Assembly: GCF_001953875.1 (NCBI RefSeq)
Contig: NZ_MQUR01000006.1
Span: forward strand, 27,935 to 91,934
Length of the DNA stretch: 64,000 nt
Reading direction: 5' to 3'
From: Streptomyces amritsarensis
GTDB lineage: Bacteria; Actinomycetota; Actinomycetes; Streptomycetales; Streptomycetaceae
Shown: positions 1 to 8,047 of the stretch, in pieces
Numbering within the stretch: the stretch's first letter is position 1
Layout of the letters: each line of letters opens with the position of its first letter
Position numbers and translations under genes: made by a program
The notes under the pieces: generated by a model
Databases searched by the model: none
What the model saw: the letters and a program-made list of their open reading frames with translations, nothing else
What the model was told of the DNA's origin: nothing

Positions 1-78
1 CCGGGCGGTGAAGAGCCGGAAGGCCTCTTCGGGCGGGAGCGGGACGGTGAGCGCGGCGCTCAGGACACGACGGTTCAT
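1..78 (-). CDS. SRPBCC-family protein, N-terminal fragment
   Basis: Only the first 26 codons lie in the window; the gene continues beyond position 1. The N-terminus reads MNRRVLSAALTVPLPPEEAF, which resembles the first beta strand and helix of START/SRPBCC (polyketide cyclase or Aha1-like) proteins, where a charged residue follows PPEE-type turns. Its ATG overlaps the TGA of the preceding small gene (ATGA), so the two are almost certainly translated from one mRNA. The family assignment rests on very little sequence; SRPBCC genes are often paired with a small regulator, which fits the context. Confidence 0.6.
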   Translation of the reverse strand, partial: MNRRVLSAALTVPLPPEEAFRLFTAR

Positions 79-317
79 CTCTCCTCCAGGGCGTGGGCGT
101 CGGCGGCGGTCAACTCCAGCCCGTAGACGTCCTTGAGCTGCTCGATGTTGGCCAGGGTCTCCGCCGAGAAGGGGGCTTTGCCGTCGAAGGCGTGCAGGAC
201 GATCCCCTCGACGAGCTCGCCGAGAGGCATGTCGAGGTACTCGGCCAGCGCCTTGAGCACTTTCAGCAGATTCCGTTCGATCCGCAGCCCGGTCTGAGTC
301 CGCTCAATCGTTACCAT
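75..317 (-). CDS. Small putative regulator (ribbon-helix-helix-like), 80 aa
   Basis: An 80-residue soluble protein with no signal peptide. It opens with a short strand-like stretch (MVTIERTQTGLRIERNLLKV) followed by two predicted helices and an acidic C-terminal helix, a layout compatible with a ribbon-helix-helix DNA-binding fold, but no family motif is certain. It is the first gene of a two-gene unit with the SRPBCC gene, joined by an ATGA overlap. An inverted repeat GTTACC-AA-GGTAAC sits immediately upstream of its start codon, and GGTAAC recurs across the start, which suggests autoregulation or a very short leader. The function is inferred from this arrangement only. Confidence 0.7.
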   Translation of the reverse strand: MVTIERTQTGLRIERNLLKVLKALAEYLDMPLGELVEGIVLHAFDGKAPFSAETLANIEQLKDVYGLELTAADAHALEER

Positions 318-331
318 GTTACCAAGGTAAC
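318..331. promoter_or_regulatory. Inverted repeat GTTACC-N2-GGTAAC at the start of the small regulator gene
   Basis: A perfect 6-bp inverted repeat directly abuts the ATG at 317-315 of the minus-strand gene, and a further GTAAC follows on the minus strand just inside the coding sequence. A repressor bound here would block initiation. It is a candidate operator for the adjacent small protein or for the divergent GlxA-type regulator; binding is inferred. Confidence 0.5.
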
Positions 332-397
332 TCGGTCGGTCCGGGTTGTCGAACCACCGCGCGGGGGCGACTCCGCGTGCCGGGGCGGCGGGCGCCC

Positions 398-425
398 GGG
401 AGCGCGTGTCCGGGAGCGCGTGTCC
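398..425. repeat. Perfect 14-bp tandem duplication
   Basis: The unit gggagcgcgtgtcc occurs twice back to back (398-411 and 412-425). It ends 4 bp before a TTGACA hexamer at 430-435 that could be the -35 element of the divergent GlxA-type regulator gene beginning at 482. No -10 element is obvious. Confidence 0.7.
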
Positions 426-481
426 GGATTTGACAGAACACGGTCATTGCGGACCTCGTTGCGGGGCGAAATGATCGGCAC

Positions 482-1459
482 ATGCAGTCACCGCACAGGG
501 TCGTGATCGCCGCCTTCCCGGGCGTCGAGCTCCTCAACGTCACCGGACCGGCCGAGGTGTTCTCGGTCGCCACCCGGGTCGCCGGCAGCGGCCGGTCCGG
601 TTACACCGTCCGCATCGCGACCGCCGGAGGGGAACCGGTGGCCACCGCCGGCGGGATCCGGCTGATGGCCGACATGACGCTGGAGGAGGTGCACGGCGCC
701 GTGGACACCCTGCTGGTCTCCGGGGCGGTCCGCGTGGACGGGCACGAGGTGCAGCCGGTCGTCGACGGCGCGATCGTCGCATGGCTGCGCGAGGCGGCAC
801 GCGGTCCCCACCGGGTGGCCTCCGTCTGCGCGGGGGCGCACCTGCTGGCAGCGGCGGGCCTGCTCGACGGGCTGTCCGCCACCACCCACTGGCGGACAGC
901 CGCACGGCTGGCCTGCGACCACCCGCAGGTCACCGTCGATCCGGACCCGATCTTCATCCGGCAAGGCCGCCTGTGGACCTGCGCGGGCATCGCCTCGGGG
1001 ATGGACATGGCGCTGGCCATGGTCACCGAGGACCACGGCCCCGGGCTCGCCCTGGCCACCGCCCGCACCATGGTCATGTACGTCAAACGCGCGGGCGGAC
1101 AGAGCCAGTTCAGCGTCCCGCTCACCGTGCCGGCCGACCCGGGTGACCGGATCGACGAGCTGCGCGTGTGGATCGGCGAACACCTCACCGAGGACCTGTC
1201 CGCCGAGGCCCTCGCCGCGCGGCTGCACCTGAGCGTGCGCCACTTCTCCCGGCTGTTCTCGCGGCGCACCGCCACCACCCCGGCCGCCTACGTCGAATCC
1301 GTGCGGCTGGAGGCCGCCCGCCGCCTGCTCCAGGACAGCAATCACGGCCTGCCCGAGGTCGCGGCTCTCAGCGGCCTCGGCTCCGTGGAGAGCCTGCACC
1401 GCTCCTTCCGGCGCCGTCTCGGTACCACCCCCGCCGAATACCGGCGCCGCTTCAGCTAA
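482..1459 (+). CDS. GlxA-family transcriptional regulator (DJ-1/PfpI domain plus AraC HTH)
   Basis: A 325-aa regulator. Residues 5-180 form a DJ-1/PfpI-like (class I glutamine amidotransferase fold) domain, recognisable from VVIAAFPGVELLNVTGPAEV at the start and the nucleophile-elbow region SVCAGAHLLAAAGLLDG near residue 118. Residues 225-325 carry two AraC helix-turn-helix motifs (LHLSVRHFSRLFSRR and the second ending in LGTTPAEYRRRF). Proteins of this architecture act as cytoplasmic transcription factors, often for amine, nitrile or glycine-betaine related genes; the ligand here is unknown. The start ATG is preceded by GGGGCG. The neighbouring SRPBCC unit is divergent and could be a target. 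Confidence 0.9.
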   Translation: MQSPHRVVIAAFPGVELLNVTGPAEVFSVATRVAGSGRSGYTVRIATAGGEPVATAGGIRLMADMTLEEVHGAVDTLLVSGAVRVDGHEVQPVVDGAIVAWLREAARGPHRVASVCAGAHLLAAAGLLDGLSATTHWRTAARLACDHPQVTVDPDPIFIRQGRLWTCAGIASGMDMALAMVTEDHGPGLALATARTMVMYVKRAGGQSQFSVPLTVPADPGDRIDELRVWIGEHLTEDLSAEALAARLHLSVRHFSRLFSRRTATTPAAYVESVRLEAARRLLQDSNHGLPEVAALSGLGSVESLHRSFRRRLGTTPAEYRRRFS

Positions 1460-1461
1460 GC

Positions 1462-1617
1462 GCTGTCCCGTAATCCCCGGTGGATCGGCGCACGGCGTCA
1501 GATGCGGTGCATCGCAAGGCGGAGGGGCGTCCTCGTACTGGGCGTATTCGGGTGTTCCGACAACGCAGCGAGGTGCCGTAGCTGTCGTCGTGCGCCCGCC
1601 GGGGATTAGGGGACGGC
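1462..1617. repeat. 156-bp element with imperfect terminal inverted repeats
   Basis: The left end GCTGTCCCGTAATCCCCGG (1462-1480) matches the complement of the right end (1599-1617) at 17 of 19 positions, and both arms continue inward to a shared GCGCACG. No open reading frame of note lies inside. It fills most of the gap between two plus-strand genes. The structure fits a short non-autonomous repeat (MITE- or REP-like) or a large structured RNA or terminator. No second copy was noticed in this window. Confidence 0.65.
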
Positions 1618-1696
1618 CCTTAGGCCGTGTGTCAGCCCGCTCGACCGTCCGCGAACGACCGTGCGACGGAATTCCGTCATGCCCGAGGAGAGAACA

Positions 1697-2458
1697 GTGT
1701 CCCGAACCAAGGTCGTCCCGATCCCCGTGATGGGCCGGCACAACATCAACGCGTATCTGCTGCTGGGCCGCCGGCCCGTCATCGTCGACGCGGGCACACC
1801 GGGCAGCGGCCGGAGGATCGCCGCCCAGGTCGCCGCGCACGGTGTGGACCCTTCCGACGTCTCGTTGATCGTCGTCACGCACGGCCACATCGACCACTTC
1901 GGCTCCGCCGCCGAACTGCACCGCCTGACGGGGGCACCGGTGGCGGGGCACGCCGCCGACCTCGGCCCGTTCCGCACGGGCCGCGCCCGCGAGCCCTACC
2001 TGCCCACGGGGCGGATGGGCCGTGTCATGGCCCGGAACAAGAACCTGCACCTCCGCGTCGAACCCTTCGAACCCGGCGTGCTCATCACCCGGGAGACGGA
2101 CTTGGACGACTTCGGGGTCGCGGCACGCATCATGCCCACCCCCGGGCACACCCCCGGATCGGTCTCCGTCCTCACCGGTCAAGGAGACCTCGTGGCCGGC
2201 GACCTGATCGCCAACTCCTTCTTCGGTCTCATACCCGGTCGGCCGGCCAACCCTCCCTTCCACGACGACCCGCTGCTCAACCTCGCCAGCCTGCGCCGGA
2301 TGCTCGCCCTGAACCCCACCCGACTCCACGTCGGACACGGCACCCCCCTCGAACCCGACCGCGTCCGCCGCTGGGCCGCCCGGGAACACCGGCGGCTTAC
2401 CCGCCTCGCAGCAGCCGGCCGGCTCCGCGCCCGGACGGACGAGGCCGACACGCCCTGA
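1697..2458 (+). CDS. MBL-fold metallo-hydrolase
   Basis: About 253 aa. The metallo-beta-lactamase signature THGHIDHFGS (HxHxDH) near residue 62 provides most metal ligands; later ligands appear in PTPGHTPGSV and in VGHGTPLEP near the C-terminus. The N-terminus NINAYLLLGRRPVIVDAGTP is the typical first sheet of glyoxalase-II-like hydrolases. It is cytoplasmic, with no signal peptide. GTG at 1697 is chosen because GAGGAGA lies at proper distance; ATG codons at 1661 and 1679 are in frame but lack a good Shine-Dalgarno site. The substrate cannot be told: glyoxalase-, lactonase- and quorum-quenching-type members share these motifs. Confidence 0.88.
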   Translation: MSRTKVVPIPVMGRHNINAYLLLGRRPVIVDAGTPGSGRRIAAQVAAHGVDPSDVSLIVVTHGHIDHFGSAAELHRLTGAPVAGHAADLGPFRTGRAREPYLPTGRMGRVMARNKNLHLRVEPFEPGVLITRETDLDDFGVAARIMPTPGHTPGSVSVLTGQGDLVAGDLIANSFFGLIPGRPANPPFHDDPLLNLASLRRMLALNPTRLHVGHGTPLEPDRVRRWAAREHRRLTRLAAAGRLRARTDEADTP

Positions 2459-2477
2459 CGAGCCGCGGACCGGGGCC

Positions 2478-2516
2478 GGAGCGGGGGTCGGGAGCGGGCG
2501 TCGGGAGCGGGGGCAG
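2478..2516. repeat. Three imperfect 13-bp tandem repeats
   Basis: Units of the form ggagcggg(g/c)gtcg occur at 2478-2490, 2491-2503 and 2504-2516, just downstream of the MBL gene and before the convergent oxidoreductase gene. The third copy is degenerate. A related C/G-rich hexamer repeat continues in the 3' end of the oxidoreductase gene and encodes its Ala-Gly-rich tail. Confidence 0.6.
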
Positions 2517-2583
2517 GGGTCGCCGCAAGGCCGAAGGCGCGGGCGGCTCTCCCGGCAGTCCGAGCGCCGTCAGCGGTGAGCGG

Positions 2584-3744
2584 TCAGCTCGCAGCCCCAG
2601 CCGCAGCCCCAGCCCCAGCCGGGCGCAGCGGCTTGGCCCACCGGTAGGTGCCGGGGCGCCGGCGTTCCGCGTGCAGGGATGCGATCGTGTATCGGTTGAT
2701 CCACTCGTTGATCCGGGCCGCCGGCCGCCCGGTGATCACCAGGCGGTGGGCCGAGTCGTCGGTGCGTACCGGTTGAATGACGCCGTCGTGGCGACCGAGA
2801 CTGAGGGACTGTGCCAGGTAACGGAACCTGAGCGGCTTGGGCTCGCGCCCGTGGGCGAGTGCGTCGATGGCCTCGGCGGCATGCGCTCCGGTGGGCATCG
2901 CCGTCGCGCATGCCATGCGGAGTTCGCCCGTGCCGGGCACGGTGACGCGTGCCGCGTCGCCGACGACGAACACGTCGGGGTGGGAGAGCGAGCGCATGGC
3001 GGTGTCGACCAGGGCCCGACCGCGCTCGTCCACGCGGAGCCCGGCTTCGGCGGCCAGCGAGGGAACGGCGAAAGCGGCGGCCCAGACGACCACGTCCCCG
3101 GTCAGCTCACCGCGATCGGTGGACAGGCCGCTGCTGTGGACGGCTTGGACCCGGGTGTGTGAGTGAAGGCGGACACCCAGGCGTTCCAGGGCGGTGCGCA
3201 CATGGGTCCGGCCGGCTGTCGAAAGCCCGTTGCCGGGCTCGCTGCCGGTGACCAGGCGTACCTGCCACGGGCCGGCCGACTCGGCCAGTTCTGCGGCCAG
3301 TTCGATGCCGGTCGCTCCGCCGCCGACGACGGTGACGGTGCCGGATCCACGAGACAGTCGATCACTGAGCTCGCGAGCCTGCTCCAGTGTGTAGGCGTGC
3401 TCGCCGATGCCGGGAACGCCGGTGGTGTCGGTGCTGCTGCCGAGGGCGTAGACGAGCCGGTCGTAGGTCAGCGTCGTTCCGCTGTCCAGAAGGACCGTGC
3501 GGGCATCGGGATCGATGGACGTGGCCGTGGCCTTGACCGTGTCGATCTCCCTGCCGGCGACAAGGTCGCGCAGGGCGACGGGGGCGCCGACGCGGCCGGC
3601 AGCCAGTTCGTGCAGCCGGATCCGCTCGGTGAAGCATTCCTTGGGGTCGACGAGAGTCACCCGGTGGCGTCGGCTGACGCGGAGGGCCGCGGTCACTCCG
3701 GCATACCCGGCGCCCACCACCACGACGTGCTGCTTCTGTCCCAT
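2584..3744 (-). CDS. FAD-dependent pyridine nucleotide-disulphide oxidoreductase (NDH-2-like)
   Basis: A 386-aa flavoprotein. The FAD-binding Rossmann motif VVVGAGYAGVTAALR is at residues 8-22; a second, NAD(P)H-binding motif VTVVGGGATGIELAAELAE is near residue 137; the C-terminal FAD motif VFVVGDAARV lies near residue 273. Redox CxxC cysteines are absent, so it resembles type II NADH dehydrogenases and AIF-like oxidoreductases rather than thioredoxin reductases. It is probably a peripheral membrane or soluble NAD(P)H:quinone or ferredoxin-type oxidoreductase. The last 11 residues (AGAGAAAGAAS) come from a short DNA repeat and are probably dispensable. Confidence 0.88.
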   Translation of the reverse strand: MGQKQHVVVVGAGYAGVTAALRVSRRHRVTLVDPKECFTERIRLHELAAGRVGAPVALRDLVAGREIDTVKATATSIDPDARTVLLDSGTTLTYDRLVYALGSSTDTTGVPGIGEHAYTLEQARELSDRLSRGSGTVTVVGGGATGIELAAELAESAGPWQVRLVTGSEPGNGLSTAGRTHVRTALERLGVRLHSHTRVQAVHSSGLSTDRGELTGDVVVWAAAFAVPSLAAEAGLRVDERGRALVDTAMRSLSHPDVFVVGDAARVTVPGTGELRMACATAMPTGAHAAEAIDALAHGREPKPLRFRYLAQSLSLGRHDGVIQPVRTDDSAHRLVITGRPAARINEWINRYTIASLHAERRRPGTYRWAKPLRPAGAGAAAGAAS

Positions 3745-3933
3745 GTCGATGCTCCCGTTCCACTCTCACGCGGCCCTGTGTGCCCTTTCGGTAGGGGGAC
3801 CAGCCGGCGGGCCCGGTTCGTGACAACCTCCCCCCGCCGTGTCGTGTGAAGTGGATCTCATGCCGGCTCGCGGCAGGCCCGACGTGACGCCGGCGGCCCG
3901 TCAGTCGACGTGGGACGGCCGGCGTTCGTCTCC

Positions 3934-5154
3934 TCACCACTCGTCCTCCCAGTCGTGCCCGGGGAACGGCAACGGATCTGTGACCCAGCCCGCCGTCAGC
4001 ACGAGTCGTGTGTGGCGATGCAGAGCGAGGAAGCCGAAGGGGCGGTCGAAGGCGGCGCTGATCCTGGTGGTCATGTAGCGGAGGTCGGATATGCCCGCGC
4101 CGACCTCACCGAACGCCGTCACCGCGGCGGCCTCGAAGCCCAACGCGCCGAACTTCGCCATGGTGTTCTGCTCGGCCGATCCGATGGCCAGCGGGAAGTC
4201 GCTGATGCCCGGGAAGTGGCCGCGCGAGGTGTCCCGCGCGGTCGTGAGCCCGAACAACCGGTGCAGCCTGAGCAGATCGTGGCTCGCGTGCACGTCGTAC
4301 GCCGCGGTCGTCACCTCCAGCGACGGCGGCTCGGGCCGCGTGCGGCGCACCTTCTCCACCTGCAGGCCGGGGCCCGGGTTCCCGAAGGGCAGCCGCGGCC
4401 CCGGCAGCACCGCACACCTGCCGGCGAGAAGGTCGACCCCGGCCCCCAGCACCTGCCCCGGCCTCATGCCCTCCTCGCCGAGCAGCAGGTGTACATCCAG
4501 GGCGTTGGTCCCCAGCACCTTCAGCTCGGTGACGTGACCGCCGGGTGTCTCGGCCACCCCCACCCGGTCCAGCACGGCGCTTTCGCGCGACAGTCCCAGC
4601 CGCGGCCCGGTCGCCCAGGGCGCGTACTCCGTCTCCAATTCCACCTCGTGGAAGGGGCTCAGCCAGCGCGTGCGCATGCTCAGCGCACTCGCCAGCACCA
4701 TCTGCGTATCCTCGGTCAGCGTGAGCGGCATACGGTCGATCAGCCCGCCGGTCCGCTTCATCGTCCAGGCGTCCAACGCCCGGTGGTCGGCCACAGGATC
4801 CCCCGTGAGCACCCCGTGGACGTCGGGCGGCAGGGCCGCTTCCCACTCCTGCCCCAGCTCCAGCGTGCGCTTCGTCCACAGTCCCAGACCCGTTCGCAGT
4901 CCCCGCATGGCGTCCATCGCGGCGAGCAGCTCATGTGCGGCGTGCGCCGCTCGTCCGGCGGGAAGGCCGAGCGCCTCCGCCAGGTCGGCCCGAGCCGTGC
5001 CCTCGGCGCCATCGGCCAGGTAGGCGAGCAGCGGCCACACCCCCGCCGCCGAGAACACCGCGGCGCCGGCGCCGTCCTCCCCGGCATCCGAGGCGGCCGC
5101 CCACCGCGCGGTCAACCCGTTCACCGCGCGGACCGTCGTCGTCGAGACTCCCAT
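3934..5154 (-). CDS. Serpin-family protein
   Basis: A 406-aa bacterial serpin. Recognisable elements are the internal FDPxxT-like region replaced here by ALSMRTRWLSPF (breach/strand 3 area, near residue 190), the hinge of the reactive-centre loop GFEAAAVTAF near residue 345 with the conserved hinge Glu and small residues, and the C-terminal strands FDRPFGFLALHRHTRLVL and GWVTDP. A functional hinge implies an inhibitory serpin; the exact P1 residue cannot be fixed by eye. No signal peptide is visible, so it is probably cytoplasmic. ATG at 5154 is chosen because GGGGGTGG precedes it. The beta-propeller gene lies 23 bp upstream, suggesting one operon. Confidence 0.88.
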   Translation of the reverse strand: MGVSTTTVRAVNGLTARWAAASDAGEDGAGAAVFSAAGVWPLLAYLADGAEGTARADLAEALGLPAGRAAHAAHELLAAMDAMRGLRTGLGLWTKRTLELGQEWEAALPPDVHGVLTGDPVADHRALDAWTMKRTGGLIDRMPLTLTEDTQMVLASALSMRTRWLSPFHEVELETEYAPWATGPRLGLSRESAVLDRVGVAETPGGHVTELKVLGTNALDVHLLLGEEGMRPGQVLGAGVDLLAGRCAVLPGPRLPFGNPGPGLQVEKVRRTRPEPPSLEVTTAAYDVHASHDLLRLHRLFGLTTARDTSRGHFPGISDFPLAIGSAEQNTMAKFGALGFEAAAVTAFGEVGAGISDLRYMTTRISAAFDRPFGFLALHRHTRLVLTAGWVTDPLPFPGHDWEDEW

Positions 5155-5177
5155 TCCACCCCCATCGTCAGCGCACC

Positions 5178-6497
5178 TCAGATCCGGTGCAGCGGCCCGT
5201 CGTGCGTCCAGTGCCAGTTGACCGGGCTCCACTGCTTTTTCAGGGCCGTACGCCGTCGACCGTACTCCCGCAGTGCTTCCTCGACCGTGGCGGCGAGGGC
5301 GGTCAGGTCGTCGGGGGCGGGGACGCGCAGGATCAGGTGCTGCTTGGTGTGGGCCAGCAGAAGGTCGCCGTTGGGGGCGCAGGATCCGAGGGTGAAGTGG
5401 GTCAGCGGCTTGAACGCCTTGGTGGCGGTGTCCAGCTTGGCGCGGAGCACTCCTGCCTTGTTCCAGGCGTAGAGGCCGTAGCGGTTGAGGTGGAAGGCGT
5501 GGCCCCTGTGCGGGTCGGCGGCGACGTTGCGGCAGAGGCCGGTGAAGGGCGAGTCGTGCCACTCGTGGAGGCCGTGGAGCCGTCCGGTCATCTCGCCCCG
5601 GTCGTCGACGAGGGCGAAGACGAAGGGCTGGCCGCGGCTGCCGCCCCGGAACGTCCTGGCGTAGAAGGGGACGACGAAGAGGTTCTCGGAGAGCGGGACC
5701 GGGCGGCCGAGACGGGACCGGTCCCAGCCGGAGAGGCTGTCCTCGGCGGCGACGAGCTCGGTCAGTGCCGGGCGGGGACGGTTCGCCAGGCCGACGGGGG
5801 CATCCCGGTACGTGGCGTGCGGGCGGAGGTCGACGGCGCTCTGGTGGGCCGGTTCGGGGTCGAGCGAGGCGAGCGTGCGGATGGCCGGCTTGGAGTCGGC
5901 GGTCAAGGCTCCGTCGGCGATGCCCACCAGGTTGGTGATGACGCTGCCGTACCTCCACACGCCGTACTCGGCGAGGGTGCACAGCAGTCGGCCGGCGGGG
6001 GTGACGGTGATGGAGCCGGCGAAGGGGTTGCCTTCGCCGGGCGTGAACTCCCGGTAGGGGCGATCGTCCTTCGAGTCGTAGACGGCCAGGACCCGGCTCA
6101 GGTCCGGTGCGACGAGGGTGGTCCGGTCGGGTGTGCCGGTGACGGCGAGAACGCCGTCGGGCAGGACGCACAGGCTGAGGTCGCCGCCGTCGGCGACCTC
6201 CGAGCCTCCCTCTCGCGCGCCGCCCGTACGGAACTGTGCGCTCGCCAGGATCTCGCCCGCCGCGGAGTAGCGGGTGATGAGCCGGTACCCGAAGTTCGCG
6301 ATCTGCGGGTCCTGTTCATCGCGGGCGACCCCGTAGGTGTGGCGGGAGACGCCGTACAAGGCGTACACCTCTCCGTTCGGTGCGCCGACGACGTCGAAGA
6401 GGTGCACGCCCCAGCCCTTGGAGTAGAGCGCGGTCAGGTCGAGGCGGTGGTGGTCCACCAGCGTGCCCGGCAGGGCCAGGGGAAGGGTCTGGATCAT
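5178..6497 (-). CDS. Predicted beta-propeller protein of unknown function
   Basis: About 439 aa with repeated strand-turn patterns such as GEVYALYGVS, GVLAVTGTP, GRLLCTLAEYG and GDLLLAHTKQH, typical of a WD40/PQQ-like beta-propeller. No catalytic motif and no signal peptide were seen. The start at 6497 (MIQTLPLALPGTL) is chosen because AGGATGGGG precedes it; the frame stays open upstream, but that part is low-complexity, Arg/Pro-rich and looks non-coding. The serpin gene follows after 23 bp, so co-expression is likely. A scaffold or regulatory partner role is only a guess; the protein was not recognised as a named family. Confidence 0.75.
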   Translation of the reverse strand: MIQTLPLALPGTLVDHHRLDLTALYSKGWGVHLFDVVGAPNGEVYALYGVSRHTYGVARDEQDPQIANFGYRLITRYSAAGEILASAQFRTGGAREGGSEVADGGDLSLCVLPDGVLAVTGTPDRTTLVAPDLSRVLAVYDSKDDRPYREFTPGEGNPFAGSITVTPAGRLLCTLAEYGVWRYGSVITNLVGIADGALTADSKPAIRTLASLDPEPAHQSAVDLRPHATYRDAPVGLANRPRPALTELVAAEDSLSGWDRSRLGRPVPLSENLFVVPFYARTFRGGSRGQPFVFALVDDRGEMTGRLHGLHEWHDSPFTGLCRNVAADPHRGHAFHLNRYGLYAWNKAGVLRAKLDTATKAFKPLTHFTLGSCAPNGDLLLAHTKQHLILRVPAPDDLTALAATVEEALREYGRRRTALKKQWSPVNWHWTHDGPLHRI

Positions 6498-6829
6498 GCA
6501 CCCCATCCTGCGCCACGTCGCTGACAGTCGGCCCGGGGCACCGACCCGCCGCCGCCCCGCCGGTCCCGACACCGTCCTCGGCCCGGCCTTCCTCGGCCCC
6601 GGGCCCGGGCCGGCGACTCGGTCGACCCGGCTTGATCCAAGCGGCCGCGACCTCCCGCCGACGGCTGTTTCGGCGCCCGGGCCGGCCGTGGCGCTCACCG
6701 TCCGCCGTATCGGCCTCTCAAGTGGGCTAACGTCGCACGACAAGGCCCGAGCACGGCTCGCTCGACCGAGTCGGCCGCCTGTACGGCATGGGCCGGCAAC
6801 CTGACACCGACCACCACCTGGGGGGAGCA
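6498..6829. other. Intergenic region between divergent genes
   Basis: Some 330 bp separate the beta-propeller gene (minus) from the DUF418 gene (plus). It must carry both promoters. GC-rich runs such as GGCCCCGGGCCCGGGCC were seen near 6595-6611, but no gene, clear promoter hexamer or large repeat was recognised. Confidence 0.5.
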
Positions 6830-8047
6830 GTGCCTTCAGCGGCAGTGCGCACGCGACAAGACCGACCGGCGCGAATACCGGAGGTCGACGCCCTGCGCGG
6901 CTTCGCGCTCATGGGCATCCTCCTGGTCAACGCGCTGATGATGGCCGGTCCGTACGGCCTGGGAACCATCCCGGATCCGGGTGCCTCCGCGTTCGACCGG
7001 GGCGTCGAGGGCGTCGTCCAGACCCTGGCGGTCGGCAAGTTCTACCTGATGTTCTCGTTCCTCTTCGGTTACAGCTTCACCCTGCAGCTGACCTCCGCGG
7101 AGCGCGCCGGCACGAGCGCCGTGCCCCGCCTGCTGCGCCGCTCGCTCGGCCTGCTCGTCCTGGGAGTCCTGCACGCCGTACTCCTGTACACCGGCGACAT
7201 CCTGATGACGTACGCGGTGCTCGGCCTGGTCCTCATCGCCGTACGCAACTGCACGCCCGGCGCGGCCCTGCGCGCCGCCCGGATCCTGTACGGAGGCCTC
7301 GGCGCCGCCCTGCTCCTTGTGGGCTCGGCGACCCTGCTCATGTCGGACGCCGAGACAGCCGAAGCGGACGCCGAACTCGCGGAAGACCTGCCCGTACTGG
7401 TCGCCCGCTACCGCGGTGACGCCTCGTCCGTCGTGCGGGCCAACATCAGCCTGCTGCCCGACCAGTTCCTCGCCGCGCTGCTGATGAGCGGCTTCGTCCT
7501 GGCGGCCTTCCTGGTCGGGCTGCACTGCGGCAAGCTGCGTCTGCTCGCCGACACGGGAAACCACCGCGCACGGATGCGCCGCATCCTCGTGATCGGTGCC
7601 GCCGTGGGCCTGCCCGGCAGCCTATTCATGGCCCTGGCCCTCAGCGGCCCGCTCGGTCCCCGATGGGCACTCTTCGCGACGATGGTGGGCATGGTCACGG
7701 CCCCCGCCCTGACCGCCGCATACGTCTGCGGGATGCTGCTGCTCATGAATACCTCCCGCGGCGCGCGCATCGCAGCGCTCTTCGCCCCCGCCGGCCGAAT
7801 GGCCCTGACGAACTACCTGAGCCAGTCCCTGGTCATGGCCCTCGTCTTCACCGCCTACGGCCTGGCCCTGTACGACCGCCTCAGCCCCGCCGTCGTCGTA
7901 CTGGGCGCACTCGTGCTGTACGCCATCCAACTCGCCCTGAGTTCGCGCCTGATGGCACGACACCGCTACGGTCCCGTGGAATGGCTGCTGCGCACGGTCA
8001 CCCTCGCACGGCTCCCGAAGGACCGTGACCGGTCGGCCGCCATATGA
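6830..8047 (+). CDS. DUF418 (YeiB-like) polytopic membrane protein
   Basis: About 405 aa with eight or more hydrophobic segments. The N-terminal RIPEVDALRGFALMGILLVN is the hallmark of DUF418/YeiB proteins, and the C-terminal half (GRMALTNYLSQSL near residue 330) matches the DUF418 domain proper. The fold resembles acyltransferase-3-type membrane proteins; activity is unknown. GTG at 6830 is preceded by GGGGGGAG and is preferred over ATG at 6788, which lacks a ribosome binding site and would add 14 residues. The stop codon overlaps the ATG of the next small membrane gene, so the two are translationally coupled. Confidence 0.88.
   Translation: MPSAAVRTRQDRPARIPEVDALRGFALMGILLVNALMMAGPYGLGTIPDPGASAFDRGVEGVVQTLAVGKFYLMFSFLFGYSFTLQLTSAERAGTSAVPRLLRRSLGLLVLGVLHAVLLYTGDILMTYAVLGLVLIAVRNCTPGAALRAARILYGGLGAALLLVGSATLLMSDAETAEADAELAEDLPVLVARYRGDASSVVRANISLLPDQFLAALLMSGFVLAAFLVGLHCGKLRLLADTGNHRARMRRILVIGAAVGLPGSLFMALALSGPLGPRWALFATMVGMVTAPALTAAYVCGMLLLMNTSRGARIAALFAPAGRMALTNYLSQSLVMALVFTAYGLALYDRLSPAVVVLGALVLYAIQLALSSRLMARHRYGPVEWLLRTVTLARLPKDRDRSAAI

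Noticed and set aside
488..2389. A long minus-strand open frame of 633 codons across the GlxA-type and MBL genes
   Set aside because: It is antisense to two well-supported genes, has low-complexity Gly/Arg/Pro-rich translation and no domain. Such frames are common in high-GC DNA.
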